The notes beneath the pieces are model-generated. The model did not search any database, was not told where the DNA came from, and saw only the letters and a program-made list of their open reading frames with translations. The position numbers and the translations under genes were made by a program. Shown here piece by piece: positions 23,731 to 35,124 of a stretch of 64,000 nt of DNA; the first letter of the stretch is position 1, and every line of letters begins with the position of its first letter. Source of the stretch: Papaver somniferum. Lineage: Eukaryota; Streptophyta; Magnoliopsida; Ranunculales; Papaveraceae. The DNA lies in NCBI RefSeq assembly GCF_003573695.1, contig NC_039358.1, positions 233,815,560 to 233,879,559 on the forward strand, written 5' to 3'.

Positions 23731-23750
23731 CTCCCATTGTGGTCGCCAAT
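23731..23750 (-). other. Element B primer binding site
   Basis: On the minus strand the LTR end TTTATAAACA-like sequence is followed by ATTGGCGACCACAATGGGAG. TGGCGACCAC-type sites occur in several gypsy lineages. I cannot assign the tRNA without a tRNA set. Confidence 0.65.
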
Positions 23751-26023
23751 TGTTTATGGGTGAAAATCTTTTATGCCTTTTGGTAATTTCGGTAGGTGAG
23801 TGAGAAACAAATCTAAATCATAAACAAGTGTACTGCACGGGAGTACTTTAGATTCAAGAGATCCATCTGTACAACTCCGTCCTAAACCAAGAAATGGCCG
23901 TTCCGGATTTACTTCGGTCACAAAGAGGAGGAGAAGGGATGGTTTATGGAGGGAAGCGAAGAGAGTCTTGAGACCAGAACAGTTCTGGAAGAGTAGTACT
24001 TGACTTGTATCAGGAGGTGAAAGCTTTTGGGAAAGCTAGCAAAGTTGCCTTTCTGAGTATTGTATTTCTCCTGACGAAAAACTTGTTGTCTTGGTGTAAA
24101 TAGGTAAGACCTATTTATACAAGTCTAAGTGAAACGTTCTCTGGCCTCGTAAAAAAAAGAAACGAATGAGTTAAATGGGAAGAGGTGGCAACGCCTGGTA
24201 TTGATGGAATTGATGTTCCATAATGAAAGAGCGTTTCACCATTACTTCCTGCATTTACCAACCGTTTTATTCTTAGTACACTGTCTTGAAACGGGCATTT
24301 GTGTATGCCGCACGCTGTAAACCGCCAAACCAAAACCCTAAAGAGCATCCCCAAGTTTGTGACATGTATTGATGTCTCGAGTGTTTTTGTGGAAAACGTG
24401 TAGCATGTCGCTGGTGTTTGATAAGTTGATCTTGAGAGATGTGTCGGCTCAGTGGCGACCTTCGACGGTCGAGATTTTGCATCTTGAGAGGAATCGTGTC
24501 CTTTGATATAGGCGCCGCATTCCAAAGTGCAAGGGTTGCATGGCATGTGCCAATGGCTTGTTGGAATGCCTTGGTTGTAGGTTGCGCATCGGGTGCAGAT
24601 GGTAATGCCAAAATGCAAGTGTTGCATGCCATGAGCCAATGGCGCGCGTCGTGGCTTTGGCCCTTGGTTTGCACGTCTTGGCATGCTAGGTTTCAAGGGT
24701 CGCTTGGCATGTTCCAATGGCGCGTGTAGCGGCTTGGCACTAGGTTTGCACGGCTTGGCATGCTAGTTTGCAAGCGTCGCTTGGCATGTGCCAATGGCGC
24801 GTGTGGCGGCTTGGCCCTAGGTTTGCACGATTAGGCATGCTAGGTCGCAAGCGTATCTTTGCATGTGTCATTGACGCGTGTGGAGGCTTGGCCCTAGGTT
24901 TGTACGGCTAGGCATGCTACGTCGCAAGCGTCGCTTGGCATGTGCCAATGGAGCGTGTGGCAGCTTGGCCCTAGGTTTGCACGGCTTGGCATGCGAGTTC
25001 GCAAGCGTCGCTTGGCATGTGCCAATGGTGTGTGTGGCGGCTTGTCCCTAGGTTTTCACGGCTTGACATGATAGGTCGCAATCGTCGCTTGGCATGTTCC
25101 AATAGCGCGTGTGGCGGCTTGGCCCTAGGTTTGCACGGCTTGGCATGCTAGGTCGCAAGCGTCGCTTGGCATGTGCCTATGGCGTGTGTAGTGGCTTGGC
25201 CCTAGGTTTGCACGGCTTGGCATGATAGGTCGCAAGCGTCGCTTGGCATTTTCCAATGGCGCGTATGGTGTCTTGGCCCTAGGTTTGCACGGATTGGCAT
25301 GCTAGGTCGCAAGCATCGTTGGCATGCCCTAATGGCGCGTGTGGCGGCTTGGCCCTAGGTTTGCATGGCTTTGCATGCTAGGTCTCAAGCGTCGCTTGAC
25401 ATGTACCAATGGCGCGTGTGGCGGCTTGGCCCTAGGTTTGCACGTCTTGGCATGCTAGGTCGCAAGCGTCGCTTGGAATGTGCCAATGGCGTGTGTGTCG
25501 GCTTGGCCCTAATTTTGCTCGGCTTGGAATGCTAGGTCGCAAGCGTTGCTTGGCATGTGCCAATGGCGCGTGTGGCGCAATGATTGTACAACTCGAATTT
25601 GGCACGGTTGCCCTGAAGCGTAATGATTTTGCAGCACGAATTTGGCACGGTTGCCGTGAAGCGCAATGGTTGTGCGGCTTGGTTTTGGCATGGTTGCCAT
25701 GATGCGCAGTGATTGTGCGGCTTTGAATTTGGCATAGTTGCCATGATGCGCAGCGATTGTGTGGCTTTGGTTTTGGCATAATTCCCATGATGCGCACCAT
25801 TGTGCGGCTTTGATTTTGGCATAGTTGCCATGATGCGCAGCGATTGTGCGGCTTAGGGTTTTGTGTGTCGAAACCCTAGTTTAGCATTTGAAAAAAGATA
25901 CCCTGGTAAATTTTTACATAAGTGCATTAAATGTTATAATGAATGTGTCTAGCGTCACTGGTGACGTCATGCTATGCTTAAGGTTTTACGATTTTACTCC
26001 TTGTCTAAAAACCACCATCAACA
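23751..26023 (-). repeat. Element B 5' LTR (2273 bp)
   Basis: Matches 16237-19294 but is 785 bp shorter, close to ten 77-bp units. It has the 77-bp array (about 24620-25575), the 44-bp array (about 25590-25860) and an intact TATA block, TATAAATAGG on the minus strand near 24113. Confidence 0.88.
24620..25575 (-). repeat. 77-bp tandem array, element B 5' LTR
   Basis: About twelve units of the same 77-bp sequence seen at 17105-18775, again carrying GTGCCAATGGCGCGTGTGG and CTTGGCATGCTAGGTCGCAA. Open frames inside the array are artefacts. Confidence 0.88.
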
Positions 26024-26028
26024 ACTGT

Positions 26029-27106
26029 ACAATCCATGATGCAACATGTATACGAAATTTTATACCTTTCCAAGGTGCAGCGCCAAGATATCTTCACGGC
26101 TCTCAATCGTGTCGTGTCGGGCAAACGGCTTTTTCCCACTACGGAAGCCACCCCAAGAGCCCAAGCTCTCTCAGGAAGTGAAACTGAAAAGGACAACTGG
26201 GGACTGCTGATCACGTCCTATTTAAGAGGTATTAAGTTTGGAAACACGCTATAATCCGCGCGGCCTCTGATTTCAACATTGTTACCTTCAAAAATCTCAA
26301 AGCTGCGGGATTTTCGAAACAAGAAACTACCCATTCCCCGTCCGTGATTGAGAGCCCGGAAGGGGAAGCCTTGAACGCGTACGGCTACGTCAACCTCGAT
26401 ATCAGGATGGGAGACTCTATAACCCATAGAAAATTCCATATTGTCAAAGAACTAGGGTACGAAAAGATATTGGGGCACTTGTGGGTACTCGACAACAAGG
26501 AAAAATTGGGAACACCCCATGTACCGATATCAACGCCCGAAAGAATCTCCAATAAACCGTCCCATCTGCTGCCATGTCGACGATTTACCAACGAAACTCG
26601 GTCACCTGTAGAAAACCCGTTGGCGCTAACTCATAGATTCCAAACACAAGTAATTTTGGTGGAACGATCTTCTCTACAACCATTCATTTCCTCTCCTATT
26701 CCGTCATGGGGACTCAGCACGACTACCGTCGCGGAAGCTTCCAAGAGATGTGAGTGGCGCGCTGGGTCTTTCAAACGCTTTTCTAAGAATTTGGAAGCTG
26801 CAATCGAAACCGACGAGACGAAGATTCAAGCGGTTACACAACACTCGAACTCGTTTCAAATCGGAGATATAGTGGTAAAAGCGAACTCGTTTCAAATCGG
26901 AGATATGGTGGTAAAAGTGAACTCGTTTCAAGTCAGGAAGATGATGGTGAAGATAGTTGTTCGGACCGACTTTCCCAAGGAAAAAGAAGACGAGCCATAT
27001 CTGGTGGAAGAAGTCCTTTTGTGGGGGTTATTGCAAGCTCATCAACATAGACAAGCTGGGAGGTGTGATAGTTCACTCGCGATGGCGCAAGCCTTTCAAT
27101 CCCTAA
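26029..27106 (+). pseudogene. Element A gag end, protease-like and integrase-tail-like segment
   Basis: The reading frame interrupted at 16231 continues here as SMMQHVYEILYLSK and QDIFTALNRVVSGKRLFP. The protease active-site position reads IIRAASDFNIVTFKNLKAAG, so the catalytic aspartate has become arginine. GYEKILGHLWVLDN marks the domain end. The tail has SFQIGDIVVKAN followed by a near-identical SFQIGDMVVKVN, an in-frame 36-bp duplication, then DEPYLVEEVLL. A one-base shift near 27020 is needed to reach GGYCKLINIDKL and VIVHSRWRKPFNP, ending at 27104-27106. Same fused layout as element B. Confidence 0.65.
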
Positions 27107-29157
27107 AACACTGTACTACTTTCTCTTCTAGCACTCTCCCTTTAGTATTTTCTTCAGCAATATCTCCTTCCACCTGATATTTGTATCCCCCCGAGATGAA
27201 TGCACTGCTTGCATTCTTCATTACAGTTTCGTTTTTATTCAAAAGCATACCTTTCTTTTCGAATGAGTTTTCCGAATCTCAGAGAAAAAAAAAGGAGAGA
27301 ACATATACGAAATAAATCCCAAATCATTGAGAAACCATTAACCATCAGATCACAACCAGAAACACCAACCCATTCTAATGGAAGATTTGGGCCTTTCAAA
27401 ATGAGGAGTTTTACTCAAGATAGGAACCGCAAGCGGGATGCTAATTGGAGAAATCCTAACTTCGCCACGAATACAAGGAAGGTAAAAAATGAGTCTGCAA
27501 AGCATCAGGATAGCTAAGTGACGAATAAAAATAATAAAAAATGAGAAGCTAGGCATCGAAATCTAATGCGTGAATTGCCAATGCCTCGGTCAGAGCTCTT
27601 TCAAACACTTTCCCCAACAATTTTTCGGGCAACAAAGATTCCATCCGGAAGCCACATCAACAATAACAGCCTCAACATCCCACCCGGAAGTCGTCTCGGC
27701 AGCAACATCATCCGTCTCTTTACCGAAATCCGCCTCAATGACCAACCCAGCATATGCCACCACGAATTCCCCAATATCACCGAAAACAATTTCGTCATCT
27801 TCTCCGAAAGTTGTTTCAGTTTCATCAACCGCAGCATCATCATCTTCCTCAGAAGTCTTCTAAGCGACCTTTCGAGGAGAATTTCCTGATTCATCAGAAT
27901 CAAGGGTTATAACACCGTCCTGGACAGGGGAGCTACGTTGATTTTCCCCTAAAAGTTTCAGAAACTCGGCCTTCCGCCATTTCGACTGAGAAGCAAACTA
28001 TCCCGCCCTAACAGTGGGTCGTGAAGAGGTTCTGTTGCACCAAAGCCTCTCAATGCACTGGGATGCTTTGTTGCCTTCATGTTCTTCCTCCAAAGGTATG
28101 TCCCGAATAATTTCGTCATCTTCACGGAAAAGAGATTCAATTATACTCAATGCCTCCCCATGAAAAGAAGACTGGATTTTGCCGATTCCAAAGTTTCTCC
28201 CCGAAGAGTTGAAGGCACGTCTGTCACTGGAAGATCCCATTATGCGCTACAAAACCAGAGAAAGGATATATGATTGGCACGATTTCAGGATGACCTGTCC
28301 GAATGAAGGATTCAAGATCATCTCTTATATCCAGCAGAGCGATGAGGTCCCGAAAAGGAAAGCCTCATACTACCCGCGGATTGAGGCGTGACATCACATT
28401 CTAAGGGAACCGTTTTCTACTAGCGAATATAAGGAAATGCCTGGCCACGTGAGGTAAATTAGGGTTTGGTGAGAAAACGTGGAAGTACATGTTTAAGACG
28501 CTTGCCCGCGTTGTTACTTCTCTGCCGCTAGCACCGAGACTTGAAAAACAAAACCGACAAGGTGACATGAGGAGAAGGAATAACACCCCCTTTCTACGGG
28601 CATAACTCTTTCGTAGTTTTGAATAAAGAAATGACTTCCTATTTGAGTCAAGTAAGGAAAAGAGGCAATCGTGCCCGCGAAGACAAGCCACCATCGTACC
28701 AAGCCGACCGTGCCATGCTTGCCTCGTCGAACCACCTCATGCCTTATGCACCGTGTTGCGCCATGCCTTTTCACGCGAAGCCATCGACCAAGCCCATTCC
28801 CACAATCGTGTCGTACCAAGTCTAAGCAAGAGCAATGTTTGCGGCCCCTTCCAAACCGCACCAACACCAACAACTCGCCAAGCCAGCATCTCGATGTTCC
28901 CTAAGCCATCCAAGGTGATGCATGGCCATACTAAGACTAAAATCTTCATATGACCACTTCACGATCTACACCACAAATAGAGTATATGCAAGGCCGACAA
29001 ACACGAGGATCATGAACTATCCTTACCTCTCGAAAAAGGTTAGGACCTTCCTGACCATCTTTTCACGACTTTTCGTTTCGTTTTTTGTCATTTCCTGTCA
29101 CCATCTTATGCTTACCTCGCAACAATGCTCATGTTCCGAGATAAGTAGGGAACTTAA
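27107..29157 (+). other. Element A 3' non-coding region
   Basis: Several short frames exist, but none is conserved as protein with element B; the DNA-level match with 19295-20843 is patchy. The last 60 bases, CATCTTATGCTTACC through GATAAGTAGGGAACTTAA, correspond to the hairpin and polypurine-like tract of element B. The hairpin is degraded here. Confidence 0.6.
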
Positions 29158-29359
29158 TGTTGATGGTGGTTTTTAGCTTAGGGTTAAAATCGTAAAATTG
29201 TACATCTGACATGACGTCACTATGACCATTATCACATTTATTGAATCAATCAGCATGCCTACGTAAGAATTATAGGGGTACCTTTTTTTAACATGGGTCA
29301 TGTTCCACGGCAGAACCCTTAACATTGACTGACATCATCTATGCCAAACCCTAATTCTC

Positions 29360-30460
29360 ATGCTACCGTGCCAAGGCATACCAACCATGCCAGCTGCACC
29401 ACCGTCCCAATGGAAAACCATGCCAGCAACGTCTCCGCGCCAATGCATGCCAATCATGCCAGCAGCACCACCGTGCCAATGCATGCGAACCATGCCAGTC
29501 GCACCACCGTGCCAATGGAAAACCATGCCACCCACGCCTCCGCGCCAAGCACCATCGTGCCAATGGAAAACCATGCCAGCCATGTCTCCACGCCAAGGAA
29601 TGCCAACTATTCCAGCCGCACCACCGTGCCAATGGAAAACCATTCCAGCCACGTCTCTGCGCCAAGGCATACCAACCATGCCATCACACCACCGTGCCAA
29701 TTGAAAACCATGCCATCGTAGTCTCCGCGCTAAGGCATACCAACCATTCCAGCCACGTCTCCGCGCCAAGGCATGCCAACCATGCCAGCCGCACCACCGT
29801 GCCAATGGAAAACCATGCCAGCCACGTCTCCGCACCAAGGCATCCCAACCATGCCATCCACACCACCGTGCCAATGGAAAACCATGCCATCCACGTCTCT
29901 GCGGCAAGTTATGCCAACCATGCCATCCGCACCACCGTGCAAATGGCAAACCATGCCAGCCACGTCTCCGCGCCAAGGCATGCCAACCATGCTAGTCGCA
30001 CCACCGTGCCAATGGAAAACCATGCCGACACGTCTCTGCACCAAGGCATGCCAACCATGCCAACCGCACCACTGTGACAATGGCATGCCATGCCATCCAC
30101 GTCTCCGGGCCAAGGCATGCCGACCATGCCAGCCGCACCACTATGCCAATGGCATGTCATGCCAGCCACGTCTCCGCGCCAAGGCATGCCGACATGCCCG
30201 CCGCACCACTGTGCCAATTTCATGCCATGGCAGCCACGTCTCTGCGCCAAGGAATTTCGACCATACCAGCCGCACCACTGTGCCAATGGCATGCCATGCC
30301 AGCCACGTTTCCGTGCCAAGGCATGCCGACATGTCAGTCGCGCCACTATGCCAATGGCATGCCATGCCAGCCACGTCTCCGCGCCACAACATGCCAATAA
30401 TGCCAGCCGCACCACCGTGCCAATGGCAAACCATGCCAGCCACGTTCACATGCCAACGCC
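29360..30460 (+). repeat. ~69-bp tandem array in element A 3' LTR
   Basis: About sixteen units contain GTGCCAATGGAAAACCATGC or GTGCCAATGGCATGCCATGC, plus GCCACGTCTCCGCGCCAAGG. The first two thirds carry the GGAAAACC variant and the last third the GGCATGCC variant, so units have spread in blocks. Long frames of up to 253 codons here are artefacts of repeat composition. Confidence 0.88.
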
Positions 30461-30479
30461 ATGACGGCCCTGCTACATG

Positions 30480-31610
30480 CCGCTGGCTGCCAAAACGAAG
30501 GCTTGCTACAATCAACGACCATCCTTCTTTATGAGACACCAATCTTAGCCGTCCAAGGTAGCCAACCAACGCATGGTAACCTTTGTCCCAACCCCAAAAC
30601 CTTACTAGGTTTGGCCCCGCCTAAACCACATGTTCCAATGGCATGCCAGCCACCTTGCCGCGCCATTCCATGCCGGCCTTCCCTTTACGGCTGCCAAAAC
30701 AAAGGGTTGCAACAATCAACGGCCACCCTTTCCATCTTAGATTCAAATCTTAGCCTTCTAAGGTCGCCAACCAACACATGGTAACCTTGGCCCAACGCCA
30801 AAACCCTAGTTTTGGCCACGCCTAGACCGTGTCAAGGAATGCCGGCCATGCCACATGTGCCAATGACATGCCAACCACCTTGCCGATCCTAAACCCTATC
30901 ATGTCGTCCTTACCTTTGCGGCTACCAAAACGAAGGCTTGCGACAATCAACGACCGTCCTTCTATCTGAGACGCCAATCTTATCCGTCCAATGTCGCCAA
31001 CCAACGCATGGTAACCTTCGGCCCAACGCCAAAACCCTAGTTTTGGCCACGCCTAAACCGCGCCAAGGCAAGACGGTCATGCCACATGTGCCAATGGCAT
31101 ACCAACCACCTTGCCACGTCGTACCATGCCGGACTTCCCTTTACGGCTGCCAAAACGAAGGCTTGCGACGATCAAAGACCATCCTTCCATCTTAGATGCA
31201 AATCTTAGTCGTCCAAGGTCACCAACCAACGCATGGTAACCTTGCCCCAACTCCAAAACCCTAGTTTTGGCCATGCCTAACTCGCGCCAAGGAATGCCGG
31301 CCATGCCACATGTGCCAATAGCATGCCAGCCACCTTGCCACACCATACCATGCCGGCCTTCCCTTTACGACTTCCAAAACGAAGGCTTGCGACTATCAAC
31401 GGCCATCCTTCCATCTTAGATGCAAATATTAGACGTCCAAGGTTACCAGCCAACGCATGGCAACCTTTGGCCCGACACCAAGCCATAGTTTTGGTGGTGC
31501 CCAAACAATACCAAAACCCTGACTTTTGGCCGCGCATAAACTATGCCATATAAAAGCCAGTCCGACCATGATTTCATACCACTGGATACCAAACGAAGGA
31601 TTGCAATAAT
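30480..31610 (+). repeat. ~215-bp tandem array in element A 3' LTR
   Basis: The landmark GCCAAAACGAAGGCTTGC or variants recurs near 30490, 30702, 30924, 31149, 31371 and 31590. Copy number equals that of the 5' LTR, unlike the 69-bp array. Confidence 0.8.
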
Positions 31611-32076
31611 CAACGGCTACCTTTCCTCTCAAGATGCAAAGTATTGACCGTCGAAGGTCACCACCGAGCCGGCAAGTCTCCCAAGCTCAACTTTCCACGA
31701 AAATGCTCGAGACATGTCACAAATTGGGGGATGCTCATTGGGTATTGTCTTGGCGGTTTACATCATGCGGCGTACACTGTGCCCGTTACAATACAGTGTC
31801 ATAAGGATGAGGAGGTTAGTAAATACAGGAATAATGGTGAAACGCTTTCTTTTATGGAACATCAGTTCCAGACGTTACCGGTTACCACCTCTTCCCATTT
31901 ACTCATACGTTTTCTATTTCTTACGAGACTAGAGTACGTTTCACTTCGACTTGTATAAATAGTTCTTACCTATTTACACCGAATGACAAGTTCTAGTCAG
32001 GAGCATACAACACTCAAAAAACATTTGCTAGCTTTCCCATATGTTAGATTCCCACTTTCTGATACAAGTCGTCAAA

Positions 32077-33953
32077 TGATGAGTGCCAAATATTGTATAT
32101 ATTTATCCCTTTTTGTTGGCATTTTAACTCATCTTTTATGCATTAATTCTACATTTTATCCCATATTCTGTATTTTCATTGTTTTCAAGAATAAATATTT
32201 TTCTTACTTAATTTTGCATTTTTAGGTAATAAATAAAGTCTGGATGACTTGCGGAGCGGGAAAGAGCTGAAGAGTAGTGAAAAGCCGGAAGAAATTACGC
32301 AAGGAAGCCGCAAAGAATGGTGCGCACAAGACCAAAAAGCTAGGAATGGGCTCAATAAGGAAGAATTGTTCTTAAAGAAGATATGGGCTTGGCATACCCA
32401 AGGCCCAAAACCCTTACCCAAACCCATTTTCTATATCCATACCCTCCTCCATTCTCAGCCGTTAGATTGGATCCATCTCATCATCCAATGGTCGCTTCTT
32501 CATCGTGCATCAAAATCTGAAGTCCCTGCAAAACACCATAGTTCCTAAATTCCAAGCCTTCAGATTAGATCACATTTAGATCCTACGGTCGCTTCTTTGC
32601 CTGTGCATCAAATCTCGATACTTCCGCTTAACACTACAACACCTAACTCCATCTGGTGTCGTTAATTTCGTTGTATTTTTGCATCCAACGGTCGCTCACG
32701 ATCTGTCTCAATTTCTCCGTTAGATCCGTTTCAGAAGTTATCATCCTACGCCTTTCATCACCGAACATCAAGGTTCGATGATCCCGCTCAACACTCAAAC
32801 ACCTAAGTCTATATCCCACAAACCAAACAACCCCTATCCAGAACCTAATCGAGCTCACCCCGTCTGCAACCACCATACCCTGCCGCACCACCATCACCAC
32901 CAACCGTACCACCACCTTCTTCACCTACACTGCCACCACCACAACGAACTCCATCATCACCAAACCAACCCTAGACCTAAACCCATCACTTCCATCATCA
33001 CCCCCTCTTTCTAGCCCCCTATTTGATTGATTTTTCTTCTCACTTTTCTCTGAAACCCTAGAAGAAAAATCAATCGATTAGGCGAGTCTAGAGAAGCAAT
33101 TGGCGCGTGGGAATGGAGCAGGAAGAGATTACAAGGTATGGGTCGACATCAATTGGAAGAAATTGCATCAATTTAGGTGATGTTCAACAACCCTAATTTT
33201 ACTGATTTGGGGGGATTTGTGATTTATTTGGTTGTAACTATAAAAGGGTATGAGGGGTTGTAACTGTGGACATGCCTGGACTAGCCAGTGCACCACCAAG
33301 AGGACTGGGCTAGCCAGTTTCTCATATGTTTGCCCTGTTTTGTTTGAACTTCAATTCATATGTTGTTTTGTCTTAATTTCAGTTTTATTATGTGTTAGTT
33401 TCATTTGCTAGGGCTTAGAGGAAGCTCTTGATCATATGCTAGGATAGTAAATGTATATGTATTGTCTTGAAATGCTTTAACTGCCTTAGGATTAATGAAA
33501 TGCCATTTGAGTTACTCACTTGTGATCAGCTGTGCTGTTAGAAGACAGCTGATGCTAGGAGTGCAGCTAGGTCAGTGTGTGAGAATTTAATCCATTAGAG
33601 AGATTGCATCAAGCTCAGTTAGCTAGTTGAGCTAAATACTTGTGATCAGTTGTGCTGTTGAAAGACAGCTGATGCTAGGGGTCATTTAGCTAGGTTAGTT
33701 TCTCTATCCTTCTTTGTAACCTTTCATGAAAAAACAAGACATACATTGCATCACAATTTCCTTAGCCTAGGGTCAGGTAGTGAAATCAAAAGCCTTAGTA
33801 CCCTCCCTTGAACTCAGATAACTTTAGAAACTCCCCAAAGAGAACTGTAGCAAATCCTCCAAGTCCCTGTGGACAAACCCCTATTTACTATTACTTGCTT
33901 CAACTTCCCTGTATACTTGCAGGTTAGTTTGTAGGTCTTTTCCCTTACACACA
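32077..33953 (+). repeat. N1 5' LTR
   Basis: It runs from TGATGAGTGCC to TTACACACA. The start can fold into a long hairpin (GATGAGT with ACTCATC, and GCCAA with TTGGC). A TATA box TATAAAAG is at 33239-33246. Sequences 33515-33690 contain two diverged copies of TTGTGATCAGYTGTGCTGTT followed by GAAGACAGCTGATG. Confidence 0.92.
33239..33246 (+). promoter_or_regulatory. N1 5' LTR TATA box
   Basis: TATAAAAG in GTAACTATAAAAGGGTATG is a strong plant-type TATA box. The identical block is at 39445-39452 in the 3' LTR. Confidence 0.65.
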
Positions 33954-33959
33954 AGTTTT

Positions 33960-33979
33960 TGGCGCCGCTGCCGGGGACT
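33960..33979 (+). other. N1 primer binding site (tRNA-Asp type)
   Basis: TGGCGCCGCTGCCGGGGACT follows the LTR after a few bases. From established knowledge, TGGCGCCG-TGCCGGGGA is complementary to the 3' end of plant tRNA-Asp and is the Athila-lineage primer site. This copy is intact. Confidence 0.85.
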
Positions 33980-34013
33980 CGGTAGCGGTTTGCTTGTTTT
34001 CTGTTTCCTTTCT

Positions 34014-34470
34014 TGTTAATCTTGCTTGTTCCTGACCTGCAACTTGTTCTTGTTTTCTGTTTTCTTTCTTGTTTTCTTGCTTGTTCCTGACCTGCAACTT
34101 GTTCTTGTTTTCTGTTTTCTTTCTTGTTTTCTTGCTTCCTGACCTGCAACTTCCTTGTTTGCTCCTGCTCTTGCATTGCTCTTGTTCTCGCTTCACTAAG
34201 AGCATTGCCTTGCTTCACTACCTTGCACTGCTGCAAGTGCTTGTTTGCTGCTGTTGGTGTGCAAGTGCTTGTTTGCTGCTGCTTGTTTGCTGCTGTTGGT
34301 GTGCAAGTGCTTATTTGCTGCTGCTTGTTTTCTGCTGTTGGTGTGCACTACCTTGCACTGCTGCAAGTGCAAGTGCTGCTGCTATGCTGCTGCAAGTGTT
34401 GCTGAAGCTGCTGTGAAGCTGCTGCTGTGAAGCTGCAGTTTCTGCTGGTGCTGTTGCTGTTGCTGTGCAG
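34014..34470 (+). repeat. N1 leader: CTTGTT and CTG-rich tandem repeats
   Basis: Two and a half copies of a roughly 57-bp unit (CTTGCTTGTTCCTGACCTGC, AACTTGTTCTTGTTTTCTG) at 34022-34150 are followed by GCTGCTGTTGGTGTGCAAGTG repeats and (GCTGCT)-rich DNA to about 34470. The 60 bases after the primer site are C/T-rich. The leader has no coding content I can support. Confidence 0.8.
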
Positions 34471-35124
34471 CTGCTGCCAAAGCCAAAGCCAAAGCCTGCT
34501 TTCTCTGCTGCTGGGCTTGTGCCAACTCTCTACTGCTGGGCTCTGAACCAACTAAGCTGGGCTTGAACCAACTGAGCTGGGCTTCGCTGCAGATTCTGCT
34601 GGGCTCTGCTCCACCTTTGCTGCTGGGCTTGAACCAACTGAGCTGCTTAGGATGATCCAAAGCCCAACTGGGCTTTTGCAACCTAACTGAACAGCTGGGC
34701 TGTGCTTCAAAGGTAAGCCTAAACCCATTAAGAGAACCCAACCTGTGGGCTTCCATTTTTAATTTGTGGGCTTGTAATAATTTTTGTTTTTCTTTATTTT
34801 TTTTATTTGGGCTTGTAATAATTTTTCTTTTTCTTCTTTTCTTTCTTTTATGGGTTTGTAATTATTATTTTTGTTTTTATTTTCTTTTTGGGTTGTGCTA
34901 ATTTATGCTAGGATAATTAAAAAAAAAAAAAAAAAAAAAATATTTTACTTGCTCCCAAATTCAAAAACCAAATTTTATTCTGCTCCCACATTAAAAACCA
35001 AAATTTTTCTTTTTCCCATCAAAACCAAATGTCTCCCGCCAAAACCAAATTTTTCCCAACAAAACCAAAATTTTCCAAAAAGTCCAATCCCTTAAAAACC
35101 AAATTTTGAGCTTTGAGCCCAGTC

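Larger units (their letters stand above)
16237..26023 (-). mobile_element. Element B: sibling of A, inserted antisense inside A
   Basis: The element is 9.8 kb, with ends TGTTTATGAG and CATCAACA on the + strand, flanked by perfect 5-bp duplications ACTGT (16232-16236 and 26024-26028). Its 5' LTR is 23751-26023 and its 3' LTR is 16237-19294. Between them lie gag, a protease-like domain joined to an integrase-tail-like segment, and a non-coding 3' region, all on the minus strand. No RT, RNase H or integrase core is visible. LTR ends diverge by roughly 7-8 percent by eye. It belongs to the same family as element A but has different tandem arrays in its LTRs. Confidence 0.9.
29158..32076 (+). repeat. 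Element A 3' LTR, first part
   Basis: It starts TGTTGATGGTGG like 1064 and continues to the N1 insertion. The 69-bp array spans about 29360-30460 and the 215-bp array about 30480-31610. A TATA box TATAAATA is at 31954-31961. With 40168-40423 the LTR is about 3175 bp net. Confidence 0.9.

Noticed and set aside
27200..28391. Several 60-107 codon frames in the element A 3' region
   Set aside because: They overlap in different frames and are not conserved as protein in element B, although the DNA is related.
29773..30534. Long open frame of 253 codons rich in Met, Pro, Cys and His
   Set aside because: It lies entirely in the 69-bp LTR array. Frames are open on both strands because units lack stop codons, and the translation is a repeat of the unit.
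32249..32548. 99-codon frame duplicated at 38455-38754
   Set aside because: It is in the N1 LTR and is present twice only because the LTR is; it lies before the promoter and has no recognised domain.
33814..34236. Minus-strand frame rich in Lys, Glu, Gln and Arg
   Set aside because: It is the complement of the CTTGTT-rich repeat in the N1 leader.
34069..34430. Plus-strand Cys/Leu-rich frames
   Set aside because: They are produced by CTG and CTTG repeats; there is no start context or conservation.
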